The notes under the pieces are model-generated. The model was not told the origin of the DNA. It saw only the letters and a list, made by a program, of their open reading frames with translations, and made no database searches. A program made the translations under genes and the position numbers. A DNA stretch of 64,000 nt from JACADW01 sp963747985 (lineage in GTDB: Bacteria > Acidobacteriota > UBA6911): contig CAVVHG010000006.1 of the NCBI GenBank assembly GCA_963747985.1, positions 1-64,000 of the forward strand, given 5' to 3'. Numbering within the stretch: the stretch's first letter is position 1; every line of letters starts with the position of its first letter. This document shows positions 34,412-42,367 of this stretch, one piece after another.

Positions 34412-37400
34412 GTGGAAGACTGCAAGGTCCGGGTCAACGGGCGCGATATCGATGCGCGGCCGGGAATGACGATCCTCGAGGTCGTCCGGGAGCACGCGCT
34501 GGACGACATACCCACCCTCTGTCACTCGTCCGAGCTGGAACCCTATGCCTCGTGCTTCCTCTGTGTCGTGGAGGTCAAGGGGCGGCCCAACCTTCTCCCG
34601 TCGTGCGCGACAAGAATCGTACCGGGCATGGAGATCGAGACCCGGAGCCGGCGCGTCATCGCCGCCCGGAAAACGGCCCTGGAGCTCCTGCTTTCCAACC
34701 ATTACGCCGATTGTCTGCCGCCGTGCCGCCTGGCCTGCCCCGCCGGGGTTGATACTCAAGGGTACCTGGCATTGTCCGCGATGGGATACTACCGGCAGGC
34801 AGTCGATCTGATCCGGCAGGCAAACCCTCTGCCCGCCGTGTGTGCCCGCGTCTGCGTCAGAAAGTGCGAGATTGACTGTCGCAGGGCCGATGTCGACTCC
34901 CCGGTTGCCATCAACGCCGTCAAGCGTTACGTGACCGACGCTCCCGGCGCCTATTCCGGGGAGCCCGAGTGCGCGCCCGCAACCGGCAGGAAGGTGGCGA
35001 TCGTGGGCGGCGGACCGGCCGGACTCACGGCTGCATGGTTCCTCGGCCGCATGGGACACAAGGCCGTTATCTACGAGGCCATGGCGAAGGCCGGCGGCAT
35101 GCTCCGTTACGGTATCCCGGTCTACAGGCTGCCGGATGAAGTGCTCGACCGCGAGATCGAATATATCTGTCGGACCGGTGCGGAGCTGCGCGTCGGCGTT
35201 CGTGTCGGCAGGGACGTTTCGTTCGATGAATTGAGGAAGACTCACGACGCGGTGTTCCTTGCCGCCGGGGCATGGGCCACGAACCCGATGGGCGTCGAGA
35301 GAGAGTTCGAGACCGAAGGAGTTGTTCCTGGCCTCGATTTCCTCCGTGAGCAGGCCGTTCGCCCGGAGTCGCTGAGCGGGATCGTGGCCGTCGTCGGGGG
35401 AGGAAACACCGCTGTCGATGTGGCACGCACCGCGTGGCGGCTGGGGGCGGACAAGGTGATCATCCTCTACCGGCGCACCCGCGCCGAGATGCCGGCCGAC
35501 AAGATGGAAGTGGAGGACTGCCTCGCCGAGGGTGTCGAGCTCATGGAACTGGCGGCTCCGGTCGGGATCGTGTCGGAAGGCGGCTGCTTAAAGGCGTTGC
35601 GCTGCATCCGCATGAAACTGGGGGAGCCGGACGCCTCAGGGCGGCGTCGGCCCGTCCGGTTGGAAGGATCCGAATTCGACCTGCCTTGCAGGCTGGCGGT
35701 CTCCGCGATTGGCCAGGCTCCCCTCCTGGACGGTCTTACCGGGGCCGCAGGTGCTCCGCTCGGGCTCACACGCTGGAAGACCATCGCGGTCGACACCGCC
35801 ACCATGGGCACGAATCTCGGCGGCGTATTCGCCGGTGGCGACGTGGCCGACGACGGACCCGCCGTGGTCATTGATGCGATCCGCGACGGGCAGCAGGCGG
35901 CGCGGAGCATCCACTCCTATCTCACGGGGGAAGAAGCGCAACGCCGGCCCTTCATCGTCACCAAGGCTTACTGGGGCAAGCCCGGCAAAGCCGAACTGGG
36001 CGACGTGAAGGAGAGCTCGCGTCACGAAGTGCACCATATCGCGGTCGACGACCGGTGGGGAAACTTCAGCGAGGTGGCGACAGGATTCGAGCCGGAGGAC
36101 AACGTGCACGAGTCGGCGCGTTGCCTGTCGTGCGGCTGCGTAAAGTACGACAGATGTGCGCTCCGACAGTATGCCGGGGACTACGGCGTCGATATGCAGC
36201 GGTTCAGCGGGTACATCCGCAAACACAAGGTCGACGATCGGCACCCCCACATCCTCTACGATCCCAACAAGTGCATCCTGTGCTCGCGCTGCATCCGGAC
36301 CTGCAGCCGTGTGCTGCCGCTCTCCGCGCTCGGCCTGATCGGTCGCGGTTTCAGGACGGAAGTGCGGCCTGCCATGAACGATCCTCTGGTTCAGACCAGT
36401 TGCGTGAGCTGCGGTAACTGCATCGACGCCTGCCCGACCGGGGCGTTGACCGCCCGGCATGCCTTCCCGGGCCAGGCCGCCCTGCAGACGACCGAGGTCC
36501 GGAGCCACTGCGCGTTCTGCTCCATCGGGTGCCCGATTACGGTCAGGAAGTACGGGGAAAACCGATACTTTGTCGAATCATCCGGCGTGCCGGGCGAGTA
36601 CCTCTGCCGTTACGGTCGCTTTGGGGTGGAACTCTTCATCCGGCGGAACCGCATCACGACGCCCTTGCTGAAGACTGCAAACGGGCACAGGGAAATTGAT
36701 CTGGCGGATGCATGCCGCAGGATCAGCGAAACTGCCAGGGGCATCGCCGCAAGCCACGGCCCTGAGAGCGTAGGCGTTTTCGTTTCGCCGGAATTGACCA
36801 ACGAGGAGCTTTACCTCGCCGGGCGGATCGCCCGTGAAGGCCTCGGGACGGGCAATATCGGGTCGCTCTCGATCCTCGGCATCGGGCGGGAAGCCGGGTC
36901 TCTGGACAATTCTCTCGGCTTCACGGCGAGCACGGCTGATCGGTCCGTACTCTCCGATGCCGACCTGGTAGTCTGCAACAACACCAATCTGGAAACGGAC
37001 CATCTGGTTCTGGCGGTCGACGTGATCGCGGCGGTTCGCCGGGGCGCGCAGCTTGTAGTTTCGGCCTCCGCGCTGGCTCCTGCGGACCAGGCCCTGGCCA
37101 CGCTGGCGATGGATCCGATTCGAGGGCGCGGGTCGCTGCTCTGGAATGGAATTCTGCGGATGTTGCTCGGGGACGGCTTTGTGCCCGCCGATGCGATCGT
37201 GAGCGACGGCGACTCCGCTCGGGGAGGGGCGCCGGGCATTTCGTCCTTTGCCCGTCAGTCCGGCGTGGATGAGCGGCTGATTCGTCGGGCGGTATCGATG
37301 ATTCGTGAGTCCCGCAGGGTAGTGTTCATCCATGGTCCCGACGGCACCCGGGATCGGGCCGCCGGGGACATCGAGACGTTCGGGAATCTCGTCCTGCTGC

Positions 37401-38095
37401 TGAGAACCGCCGGTGTGCGGGCGGATCTGTTGCTGCCGCGGCTGATCGGCAACAGTGCTGGGCTGGAGGTAACCGGCGCCGATCCGTCGTTCCTGGCGGG
37501 CCGCAGGCCCGGTAACGGGTATCCCGGGGCAGGAACGCACGGCCAATTGCGCGCGATACTCGCCGAGGGTTGCTTGAGAGCGGCGATAGTCCTGGGCGAA
37601 GACCCGATGCGGCACGACGCCATGGCTTCCTGTTTCGGGAATCTGGAGTTTCTCGCGGCCATGGATTGGTCGCCTACGGAGACCTCCCGTGCCGCCGACG
37701 TAGTTCTGCCGGGCACGACCTACCTTGAATCCGAGGGCACGCGCTGTAATTTTGAAGGTCGCGTGTTGCGTTTCGAGCGCGCCATTGAACCACCCTCGGG
37801 TGTCCCGGGGTGGCGCGTGCTTGCGCAGCTTGCTCAGGCACTGGGCGTTTCTGTCACCGCTCAATCCGCCGCGGATCTGACGCTCGACATCGGCACGCTT
37901 GCCGCGCGGCACCTGGACGGGCTGCTCCCGTTCTACTGGAACACGGGGGAAGGCCGGACCTGGAAGCACCGCGCGCGGCTTGCTCCGGTGACCCTCGACG
38001 GCGCGCCTGCACTCTCGGCTCCGGCTCTTACCCAGGGCGAGCGTTACAAGCAGAGCATGCGTGAGCTGGGAACGGAACGGCACCGTGTTCTGTGA
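34412..38095 (+). CDS. 2Fe-2S + GltD/NfnB-like + ferredoxin + NuoG/FDH-like fusion oxidoreductase
   Basis: This encodes 1227 residues from GTG 34412, with AAGGAG overlapping the previous stop. Residues 1-85 form a 2Fe-2S ferredoxin (C37, C48, C51, C65). Residues 95-570 form a GltD/NfnB-like module with N-terminal Cys cluster residues (101-156), FAD motif GGGPAG (199-204) and NAD(P) motif GGGNTAV (330-336). Residues 615-680 carry two [4Fe-4S] clusters (C621/624/627/631 and C664/667/670/674). Residues 698-1200 form a NuoG/formate-dehydrogenase-like domain with its own cluster (C700, C703, C707, C732). The position that in formate dehydrogenases holds Cys or Sec reads NIGSLSILGIGREAGS, with neither. 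There is no in-frame TGA. It is therefore probably an electron-transfer rather than formate-oxidising subunit, joining NADH, NADPH and ferredoxin pools. The electron routes are inferred. Confidence 0.85.
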   Translation: MEDCKVRVNGRDIDARPGMTILEVVREHALDDIPTLCHSSELEPYASCFLCVVEVKGRPNLLPSCATRIVPGMEIETRSRRVIAARKTALELLLSNHYADCLPPCRLACPAGVDTQGYLALSAMGYYRQAVDLIRQANPLPAVCARVCVRKCEIDCRRADVDSPVAINAVKRYVTDAPGAYSGEPECAPATGRKVAIVGGGPAGLTAAWFLGRMGHKAVIYEAMAKAGGMLRYGIPVYRLPDEVLDREIEYICRTGAELRVGVRVGRDVSFDELRKTHDAVFLAAGAWATNPMGVEREFETEGVVPGLDFLREQAVRPESLSGIVAVVGGGNTAVDVARTAWRLGADKVIILYRRTRAEMPADKMEVEDCLAEGVELMELAAPVGIVSEGGCLKALRCIRMKLGEPDASGRRRPVRLEGSEFDLPCRLAVSAIGQAPLLDGLTGAAGAPLGLTRWKTIAVDTATMGTNLGGVFAGGDVADDGPAVVIDAIRDGQQAARSIHSYLTGEEAQRRPFIVTKAYWGKPGKAELGDVKESSRHEVHHIAVDDRWGNFSEVATGFEPEDNVHESARCLSCGCVKYDRCALRQYAGDYGVDMQRFSGYIRKHKVDDRHPHILYDPNKCILCSRCIRTCSRVLPLSALGLIGRGFRTEVRPAMNDPLVQTSCVSCGNCIDACPTGALTARHAFPGQAALQTTEVRSHCAFCSIGCPITVRKYGENRYFVESSGVPGEYLCRYGRFGVELFIRRNRITTPLLKTANGHREIDLADACRRISETARGIAASHGPESVGVFVSPELTNEELYLAGRIAREGLGTGNIGSLSILGIGREAGSLDNSLGFTASTADRSVLSDADLVVCNNTNLETDHLVLAVDVIAAVRRGAQLVVSASALAPADQALATLAMDPIRGRGSLLWNGILRMLLGDGFVPADAIVSDGDSARGGAPGISSFARQSGVDERLIRRAVSMIRESRRVVFIHGPDGTRDRAAGDIETFGNLVLLLRTAGVRADLLLPRLIGNSAGLEVTGADPSFLAGRRPGNGYPGAGTHGQLRAILAEGCLRAAIVLGEDPMRHDAMASCFGNLEFLAAMDWSPTETSRAADVVLPGTTYLESEGTRCNFEGRVLRFERAIEPPSGVPGWRVLAQLAQALGVSVTAQSAADLTLDIGTLAARHLDGLLPFYWNTGEGRTWKHRARLAPVTLDGAPALSAPALTQGERYKQSMRELGTERHRVL

Positions 38096-38109
38096 CGACG
38101 AGGGGACGC

Positions 38110-39678
38110 ATGATCAAGCTCGAACATCTCTATTCCTTTGTTGAAGGCAACTTTGACTACCTGCTTGCCGTCACTCCGGACGATCGCGTGCTTTACGCCA
38201 ATCCGCTGCTCCACCGGCTGCTGTCCCCGCGCGGGGAACTCCTCGAAGGAACGCTGGTAGAAGAGGTACTCACCCCTGCCGCTTTCGAGTCGTTCCGGCA
38301 GGCCGTTGCCCGGGCGGCGGAGGGGAAGAGGGGCGCTGCCCTGCTGACCCCCAGATCGGAACCCGTAAACCTGGTTCGTCTCCAGTCGACGCGAGTCGAG
38401 ACCGCCCGCGGAATTGTCTACCTGTTCATCGGCACCGAGGCAAGAACCCGCGATGAAGACGCCATCCGATTGGCGGATCTCGAGCGCGAGATTGAGACGC
38501 GTACGCGCGACCTCGAAGACCAACATCGGAGGCTGGGCACGATCGACGCGTGCCTGGCGCAGGCAACAAGGGACTGGGAACGATCCACTGCGCGCCTGGA
38601 GACCCTCTTCAAGGCGATCCCGGACGAAGTCGCGCTGATAGACGATGATCGCAACCTGATCATGACCAATCGTGCCGGTGTGGAGCCCGGACGAAAATGC
38701 TACGAAACCTTCTTTGAGAGGGATGCGCCGTGTGAAGACTGCCGTCTCTCCAGGATCATCAAGAGCAGGGCGCCAACCGTGGCCACCATCAGGTTCGGGG
38801 ATCGCTATCTGCAGGTGCACGCAAACCCCGTTTTCAACCAGGAACACGAAGTCGAGGCGATCGTGGAGTTCCACCGCGACATCACCCTGGAGAAGAGTTA
38901 CGAGCAGCAGATCCGGCAGGCCGACAAGCTGGCCGCCCTGGGTCAGCTTGTGAGCGGCATAGGTCACGAGATCAACAATCCCAACCAGTTCATCCGGGGC
39001 AACGTCAAGATCGTGCGCCAGGCGATGGAGGACATACTCCCGATCGTTGACGCATACTACGCGAGCCACCCGGAACTCCGGATTGCCCGCCTCAAGTACG
39101 ATTTCTTCCGCAAGCACTTCATGACCCTGGTCGACGACATGGCGCACGGCTCGGAACGCATAAAGCAGATCGTGGATGCTTTGCGCGGTTTTGTGCGTCA
39201 GGACGACGGCCTGCTTGTGGACCAGGTGGAGATCAACACCCTGGTGGAGGCGACGACCAGGCTCGTGGAAAACGAGGTTCACAAGCACGCCGTCATCTGC
39301 CTCGATCTCGGAGAGAATATTCCCAGGCTCACCGGCAACTCGCAGAAGATCGAACAGGTCCTGGTGAACCTGCTGGTAAACGCAAGCGAGGCTATGAATG
39401 ACGACAAAAGGGGCAGGATCACCTTACGCACCTGGAGCGACGGTGACAACGTGGTCATTCAGGTCGAAGACAACGGGCGGGGGATGAACGAGAAGACAGT
39501 CAACCAGATTTTCGATCCCTTCTTCACCACCAAGCGTGGAAAGGGAGGGACCGGCCTGGGCCTTGCCATCTCCTATCGCATCATCACGGAGCATGGCGGA
39601 GCCATTTCCGTGTCGAGCACGCCGGGGGTCGGGACGACTTTCACCATCAACATACCTGTCGCTCCTGCAAAGCAGTGA
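38110..39678 (+). CDS. PAS-domain sensor histidine kinase
   Basis: This encodes 522 residues from ATG 38110 with AGGGGA upstream; a GTG at 38092 overlapping the preceding stop is also possible. Two PAS-like regions (residues 8-105 and 160-265) flank a coiled coil (LEREIETRTRDLEDQHRRL). The second PAS has a C-x10-C-x2-C motif (CYETFFERDAPCEDC), suggestive of thiol or metal sensing. The transmitter has H-box QLVSGIGHEINNPNQF, N-box LVNLLVNASEAMND, and G boxes VEDNGRGMNEKT and GGTGLGLAISYRI. No membrane helices are present, so it is cytosolic. It follows the oxidoreductase by 14 nt and overlaps the downstream NtrC-like gene by 4 nt. Confidence 0.9.
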   Translation: MIKLEHLYSFVEGNFDYLLAVTPDDRVLYANPLLHRLLSPRGELLEGTLVEEVLTPAAFESFRQAVARAAEGKRGAALLTPRSEPVNLVRLQSTRVETARGIVYLFIGTEARTRDEDAIRLADLEREIETRTRDLEDQHRRLGTIDACLAQATRDWERSTARLETLFKAIPDEVALIDDDRNLIMTNRAGVEPGRKCYETFFERDAPCEDCRLSRIIKSRAPTVATIRFGDRYLQVHANPVFNQEHEVEAIVEFHRDITLEKSYEQQIRQADKLAALGQLVSGIGHEINNPNQFIRGNVKIVRQAMEDILPIVDAYYASHPELRIARLKYDFFRKHFMTLVDDMAHGSERIKQIVDALRGFVRQDDGLLVDQVEINTLVEATTRLVENEVHKHAVICLDLGENIPRLTGNSQKIEQVLVNLLVNASEAMNDDKRGRITLRTWSDGDNVVIQVEDNGRGMNEKTVNQIFDPFFTTKRGKGGTGLGLAISYRIITEHGGAISVSSTPGVGTTFTINIPVAPAKQ

Positions 39679-41084
39679 CTACGGCATTTTCAGGCGAGAG
39701 CTCCTCGGGGTCTGAGTCAGTGAAGTCCATATTGATCGTTGATGACGACGCGGCGGTGACGAACTACCTCCTGGTGTTTCTGACCCAGACCGAGCGATTC
39801 GACTCGGTGATAGTAAACGACTCCAGGAAAGTGCCGGACCTGCTGGCGCGCGAACAGTTCGATGTGGTCCTGCTCGACATGGACATGCCCGAAGTGAGTG
39901 GCACGGACATCCTGAAGCTCATGCGGCAGAGGGGGATCCAGACTCCGGTCGTGGTGCTGACAGGAGTCGGAGGCGTGGACCTGGCCGTGAGGTCGATGAA
40001 GCTCGGCGCGTTCGATTACCTCACGAAGCCTGTGGATGACGATCACCTCCTCGAGGTGCTTGACCTTGCCATCCAGCAGGGCGCCCTGCACCGGACCCTC
40101 AACGAGCTGCCGGCGGAGCCGAAGCGCGAGGACCTCGCGCATGGGGCTGTATGGGAGGGATTCATCACCCAGGATGCCCGCATGATCCGGCTGCTCCACG
40201 AGGCGGAGACGATGGCATCGGGCGACATGACCGTGCTCATCATCGGGGAACACGGTTGCGGCAGGGAGAAGCTCGCGCGGGCGATCCACGAAGCAAGCCC
40301 GCGCAGGAGCGCGCCGTTTGCCGCTCTGGACGCCGCTGCCGTCAAGTCGAGGGATGAGTTGGCGGCGATGCTGTTCGGCAGGGCCCGCGTGTGGCGGGGG
40401 ACGACCAAGGAGCGGCCCGGGCTTCTGGAGGGAGCGGCCGGAGGGACACTTTTCGTCGACAGTCTCGAGCAGCTCGGAATACCTCTGCAAATCAGGCTGA
40501 AGCGAGTGATCCAGACCGGTGAGTTCTACCGCGAGCACTCGACAAGCCTCCTGACCGCGGATGTCCGCTTCATCGTGGCGTCGACGAGCGATCTTAGTCT
40601 GCCGGAAGGCGAACTCGGTTTCTCGAAGGACCTGCTTTATCACCTGAGGGTCAACACGCTGCGGATCCCTCCTCTGCGTGAGCGCGGCGACGACATCCCG
40701 GCTCTTGCCGAACATCTGCTGCGCCGCGAGGCGGTCCGGGCAGGGAAAGACATCCAGTCCATCTCGCCCGAGGCTCTTGATCTCCTGCGACGTTATCCCT
40801 TCCCGCAGAACGATGCCGAGCTCGCCCTGATAATCGCCAGTGCGGTGATGCGCGAGACGACGGGCGTGATCAGTGGGGACGCTCTGCCGGCTTGTGTCCG
40901 CGAGGTTCCCGCCGGCGCCGGGGAGCGCGCCGTCGAGCACTTCGAACCGCGCAGGCTGGTAGACATGGAGCGCGAGTACGTCGCTCGCATGATTCGGCAC
41001 TGCGGCGGCGACCGGGAGAAAGCAGCCGCCGAACTCGGCATTTCCGTCACCCAGATGGACCGCGTGCTGGGCGCAGGGGACTAG
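39675..41084 (+). CDS. NtrC-like response regulator with degenerate AAA+ domain
   Basis: The start is GTG 39675 (GTGA overlap with the kinase) or GTG 39720; 469 residues from the first. The receiver is intact: SILIVDDDAAVTNY, VVLLDMDMPEVSG, VVLTGVGG, DYLTKPVD. The central domain aligns with sigma-54 activators throughout, but key residues are lost. Walker A is GEHGCGREK (Lys to Arg), the GAFTGA loop is replaced by RVWRGTT in LFGRARVWRGTTKERPG, Walker B is LFVDSL (Glu to Ser), and the arginine-finger segment reads FSKDLLYHL. The C-terminal Fis-like HTH remains (RMIRHCGGDREKAAAELGIS). It can probably bind DNA and be phosphorylated, but cannot remodel sigma-54 polymerase. Confidence 0.88.
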   Translation: MTTAFSGESSSGSESVKSILIVDDDAAVTNYLLVFLTQTERFDSVIVNDSRKVPDLLAREQFDVVLLDMDMPEVSGTDILKLMRQRGIQTPVVVLTGVGGVDLAVRSMKLGAFDYLTKPVDDDHLLEVLDLAIQQGALHRTLNELPAEPKREDLAHGAVWEGFITQDARMIRLLHEAETMASGDMTVLIIGEHGCGREKLARAIHEASPRRSAPFAALDAAAVKSRDELAAMLFGRARVWRGTTKERPGLLEGAAGGTLFVDSLEQLGIPLQIRLKRVIQTGEFYREHSTSLLTADVRFIVASTSDLSLPEGELGFSKDLLYHLRVNTLRIPPLRERGDDIPALAEHLLRREAVRAGKDIQSISPEALDLLRRYPFPQNDAELALIIASAVMRETTGVISGDALPACVREVPAGAGERAVEHFEPRRLVDMEREYVARMIRHCGGDREKAAAELGISVTQMDRVLGAGD

Positions 41085-41088
41085 TCAT

Positions 41089-41190
41089 CGGGGTCGGACC
41101 GAGGGAAGTCGTTTAGTTGCTTTAGGATAGTCTGCGGAACCCCCCTCCAAACAGGCCTTACGGTCAATTTTTGAGGCTGTTCTTGTGGTT
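41089..41190 (+). repeat. dispersed ~100-nt repeat, copy A
   Basis: This begins CGGGGTCGGACCGAGGGAAG 4 nt after the NtrC-like gene's stop. It ends with GGCCTTACGGTC...GGCTGTTCTTG, where ACGGTC/GGCTGT form a 6-bp stem (two G-T pairs) before a T-rich stretch. Copies B (49701), C (56996) and D (46905, minus strand) align over the same length. Confidence 0.75.
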
Positions 41191-41228
41191 TGCCCTCCTT
41201 GGTACTGCTGGTTAGCGGCTCCCCCAAT

Positions 41229-42344
41229 TTACGGAACGGTCGGCAGCCGGACGGTCCTGCCGGAAGCGGCCGACTGTCGTGCGGCGTCGAGGATCTCCGT
41301 CACGATCAGATTGGTCGCAAGGGACGACAAACCATCCGGCGGCGCCCCACCCAGGACCACTGCTCTCAGGCACGAGATCGGATCGTCATACGGGGCCGGC
41401 AGTGGTTTGGCTGGCATGAGCTGCTCTTCCGCCCCTTCACGCCGGACGCGGACCTCATCGCGGCGCACCGTGATCACGTACCCGGTCCGGCCATAGACCT
41501 CCATGTCCTTTCGGTCGAACGGCCAGTTCCAGGACGCCTGAAGGATGGCTTGTGCCGTGGGATAGGTCAGAACGATCGTGGCCTCGTCGTCCACTCGCGG
41601 GTATACATGCGGCTTGATCTGCTGAGTTACAGCCGTGACGGTATCGGGCCTCCGACCTTCCATCAGCCACGTCATCAAGTCCGCCCCGTAGCAGCCGAAG
41701 TCGAAGAGGGCGCCGGCGCCGTTCAGCCTGGGATCGGTCAGCCATACGAGGAATTCTGGCCCCACTCCGATCTCTTTGGGGCCGCGATGGCCGTCGTGCA
41801 CCACTACTTTTCGGATGTCGCCGACGGCCTTTTCGCGTACAAGGTCATAGGCCGCGCGGTTGCTGCGATACCAGGTGGTCTCATAGTTCACCATGACCTG
41901 GATCTTGCCTTGCATCGCCGCGCGCTCAATGGCGCGGGCATCCTCCATGCTCACCGCCAGCGGTTTTTCCATCATCACGTGAACGCCCTGCCTTGCGCAG
42001 ACCTCCACGACCTTCCGGTGGTCAAGGGTGTTGGTGTAAACGAGGGCCACCTGAGGATGAGTCTTCTGAAGCATCTCCTCGAGACTCGAAAACATCAGGC
42101 TGTGGTCAAGGGCGAAACGGCCGGCGTAGCTTGAGGCAACCTCGACGTCCGCTTCGGCAACCCCCACGATCTGAAGGCCAGGGCGGTGCAGGTTCTGTTC
42201 AAAGAAACCCTCCGCGTGCCCGTGTACAAGGCCCACGACGGCGGCGCGGATCGGTGCGCCCGCTGCGGATTGATCCTGCCCGAAAGAAGCCGGGATGGGT
42301 GCCACCTGCAGGAAAGCAAAGGTCAGGGAAAGGAAGTACCTCAT
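41229..42344 (-). CDS. exported Gfo/Idh/MocA-family oxidoreductase
   Basis: This encodes 371 residues from ATG 42344 with GGAGGG upstream. The signal peptide MRYFLSLTFAFLQVAPIPAS is Sec-like. The Rossmann domain (IRAAVVGLVHGHAEGFFEQN) replaces the usual GxGxxG by GLVHGH, as in some secreted family members. The conserved EKP motif appears in GVHVMMEKPLAVSMEDA, followed by the C-terminal beta-sheet domain (LFDFGCYGADLMTWLMEG). It likely acts on a sugar or derivative, with cofactor loaded before export if it is truly periplasmic. It lies 24 nt downstream of the exported esterase gene on the same strand and is probably co-transcribed. Confidence 0.85.
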   Translation of the reverse strand: MRYFLSLTFAFLQVAPIPASFGQDQSAAGAPIRAAVVGLVHGHAEGFFEQNLHRPGLQIVGVAEADVEVASSYAGRFALDHSLMFSSLEEMLQKTHPQVALVYTNTLDHRKVVEVCARQGVHVMMEKPLAVSMEDARAIERAAMQGKIQVMVNYETTWYRSNRAAYDLVREKAVGDIRKVVVHDGHRGPKEIGVGPEFLVWLTDPRLNGAGALFDFGCYGADLMTWLMEGRRPDTVTAVTQQIKPHVYPRVDDEATIVLTYPTAQAILQASWNWPFDRKDMEVYGRTGYVITVRRDEVRVRREGAEEQLMPAKPLPAPYDDPISCLRAVVLGGAPPDGLSSLATNLIVTEILDAARQSAASGRTVRLPTVP

Positions 42345-42367
42345 GGGCCGCCCTCCATGGAGTAACG

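Noticed and set aside
36578..38083. Long minus-strand frame opposite the fusion oxidoreductase
   Set aside because: It is another antisense shadow with Arg/Pro/Gln-rich sequence, and the plus frame carries all recognisable motifs.
34412..38095. Possible selenocysteine in the formate-dehydrogenase-like domain, given selC in the window
   Set aside because: The frame is open without any internal TGA, and the usual Cys/Sec position is occupied by other residues.
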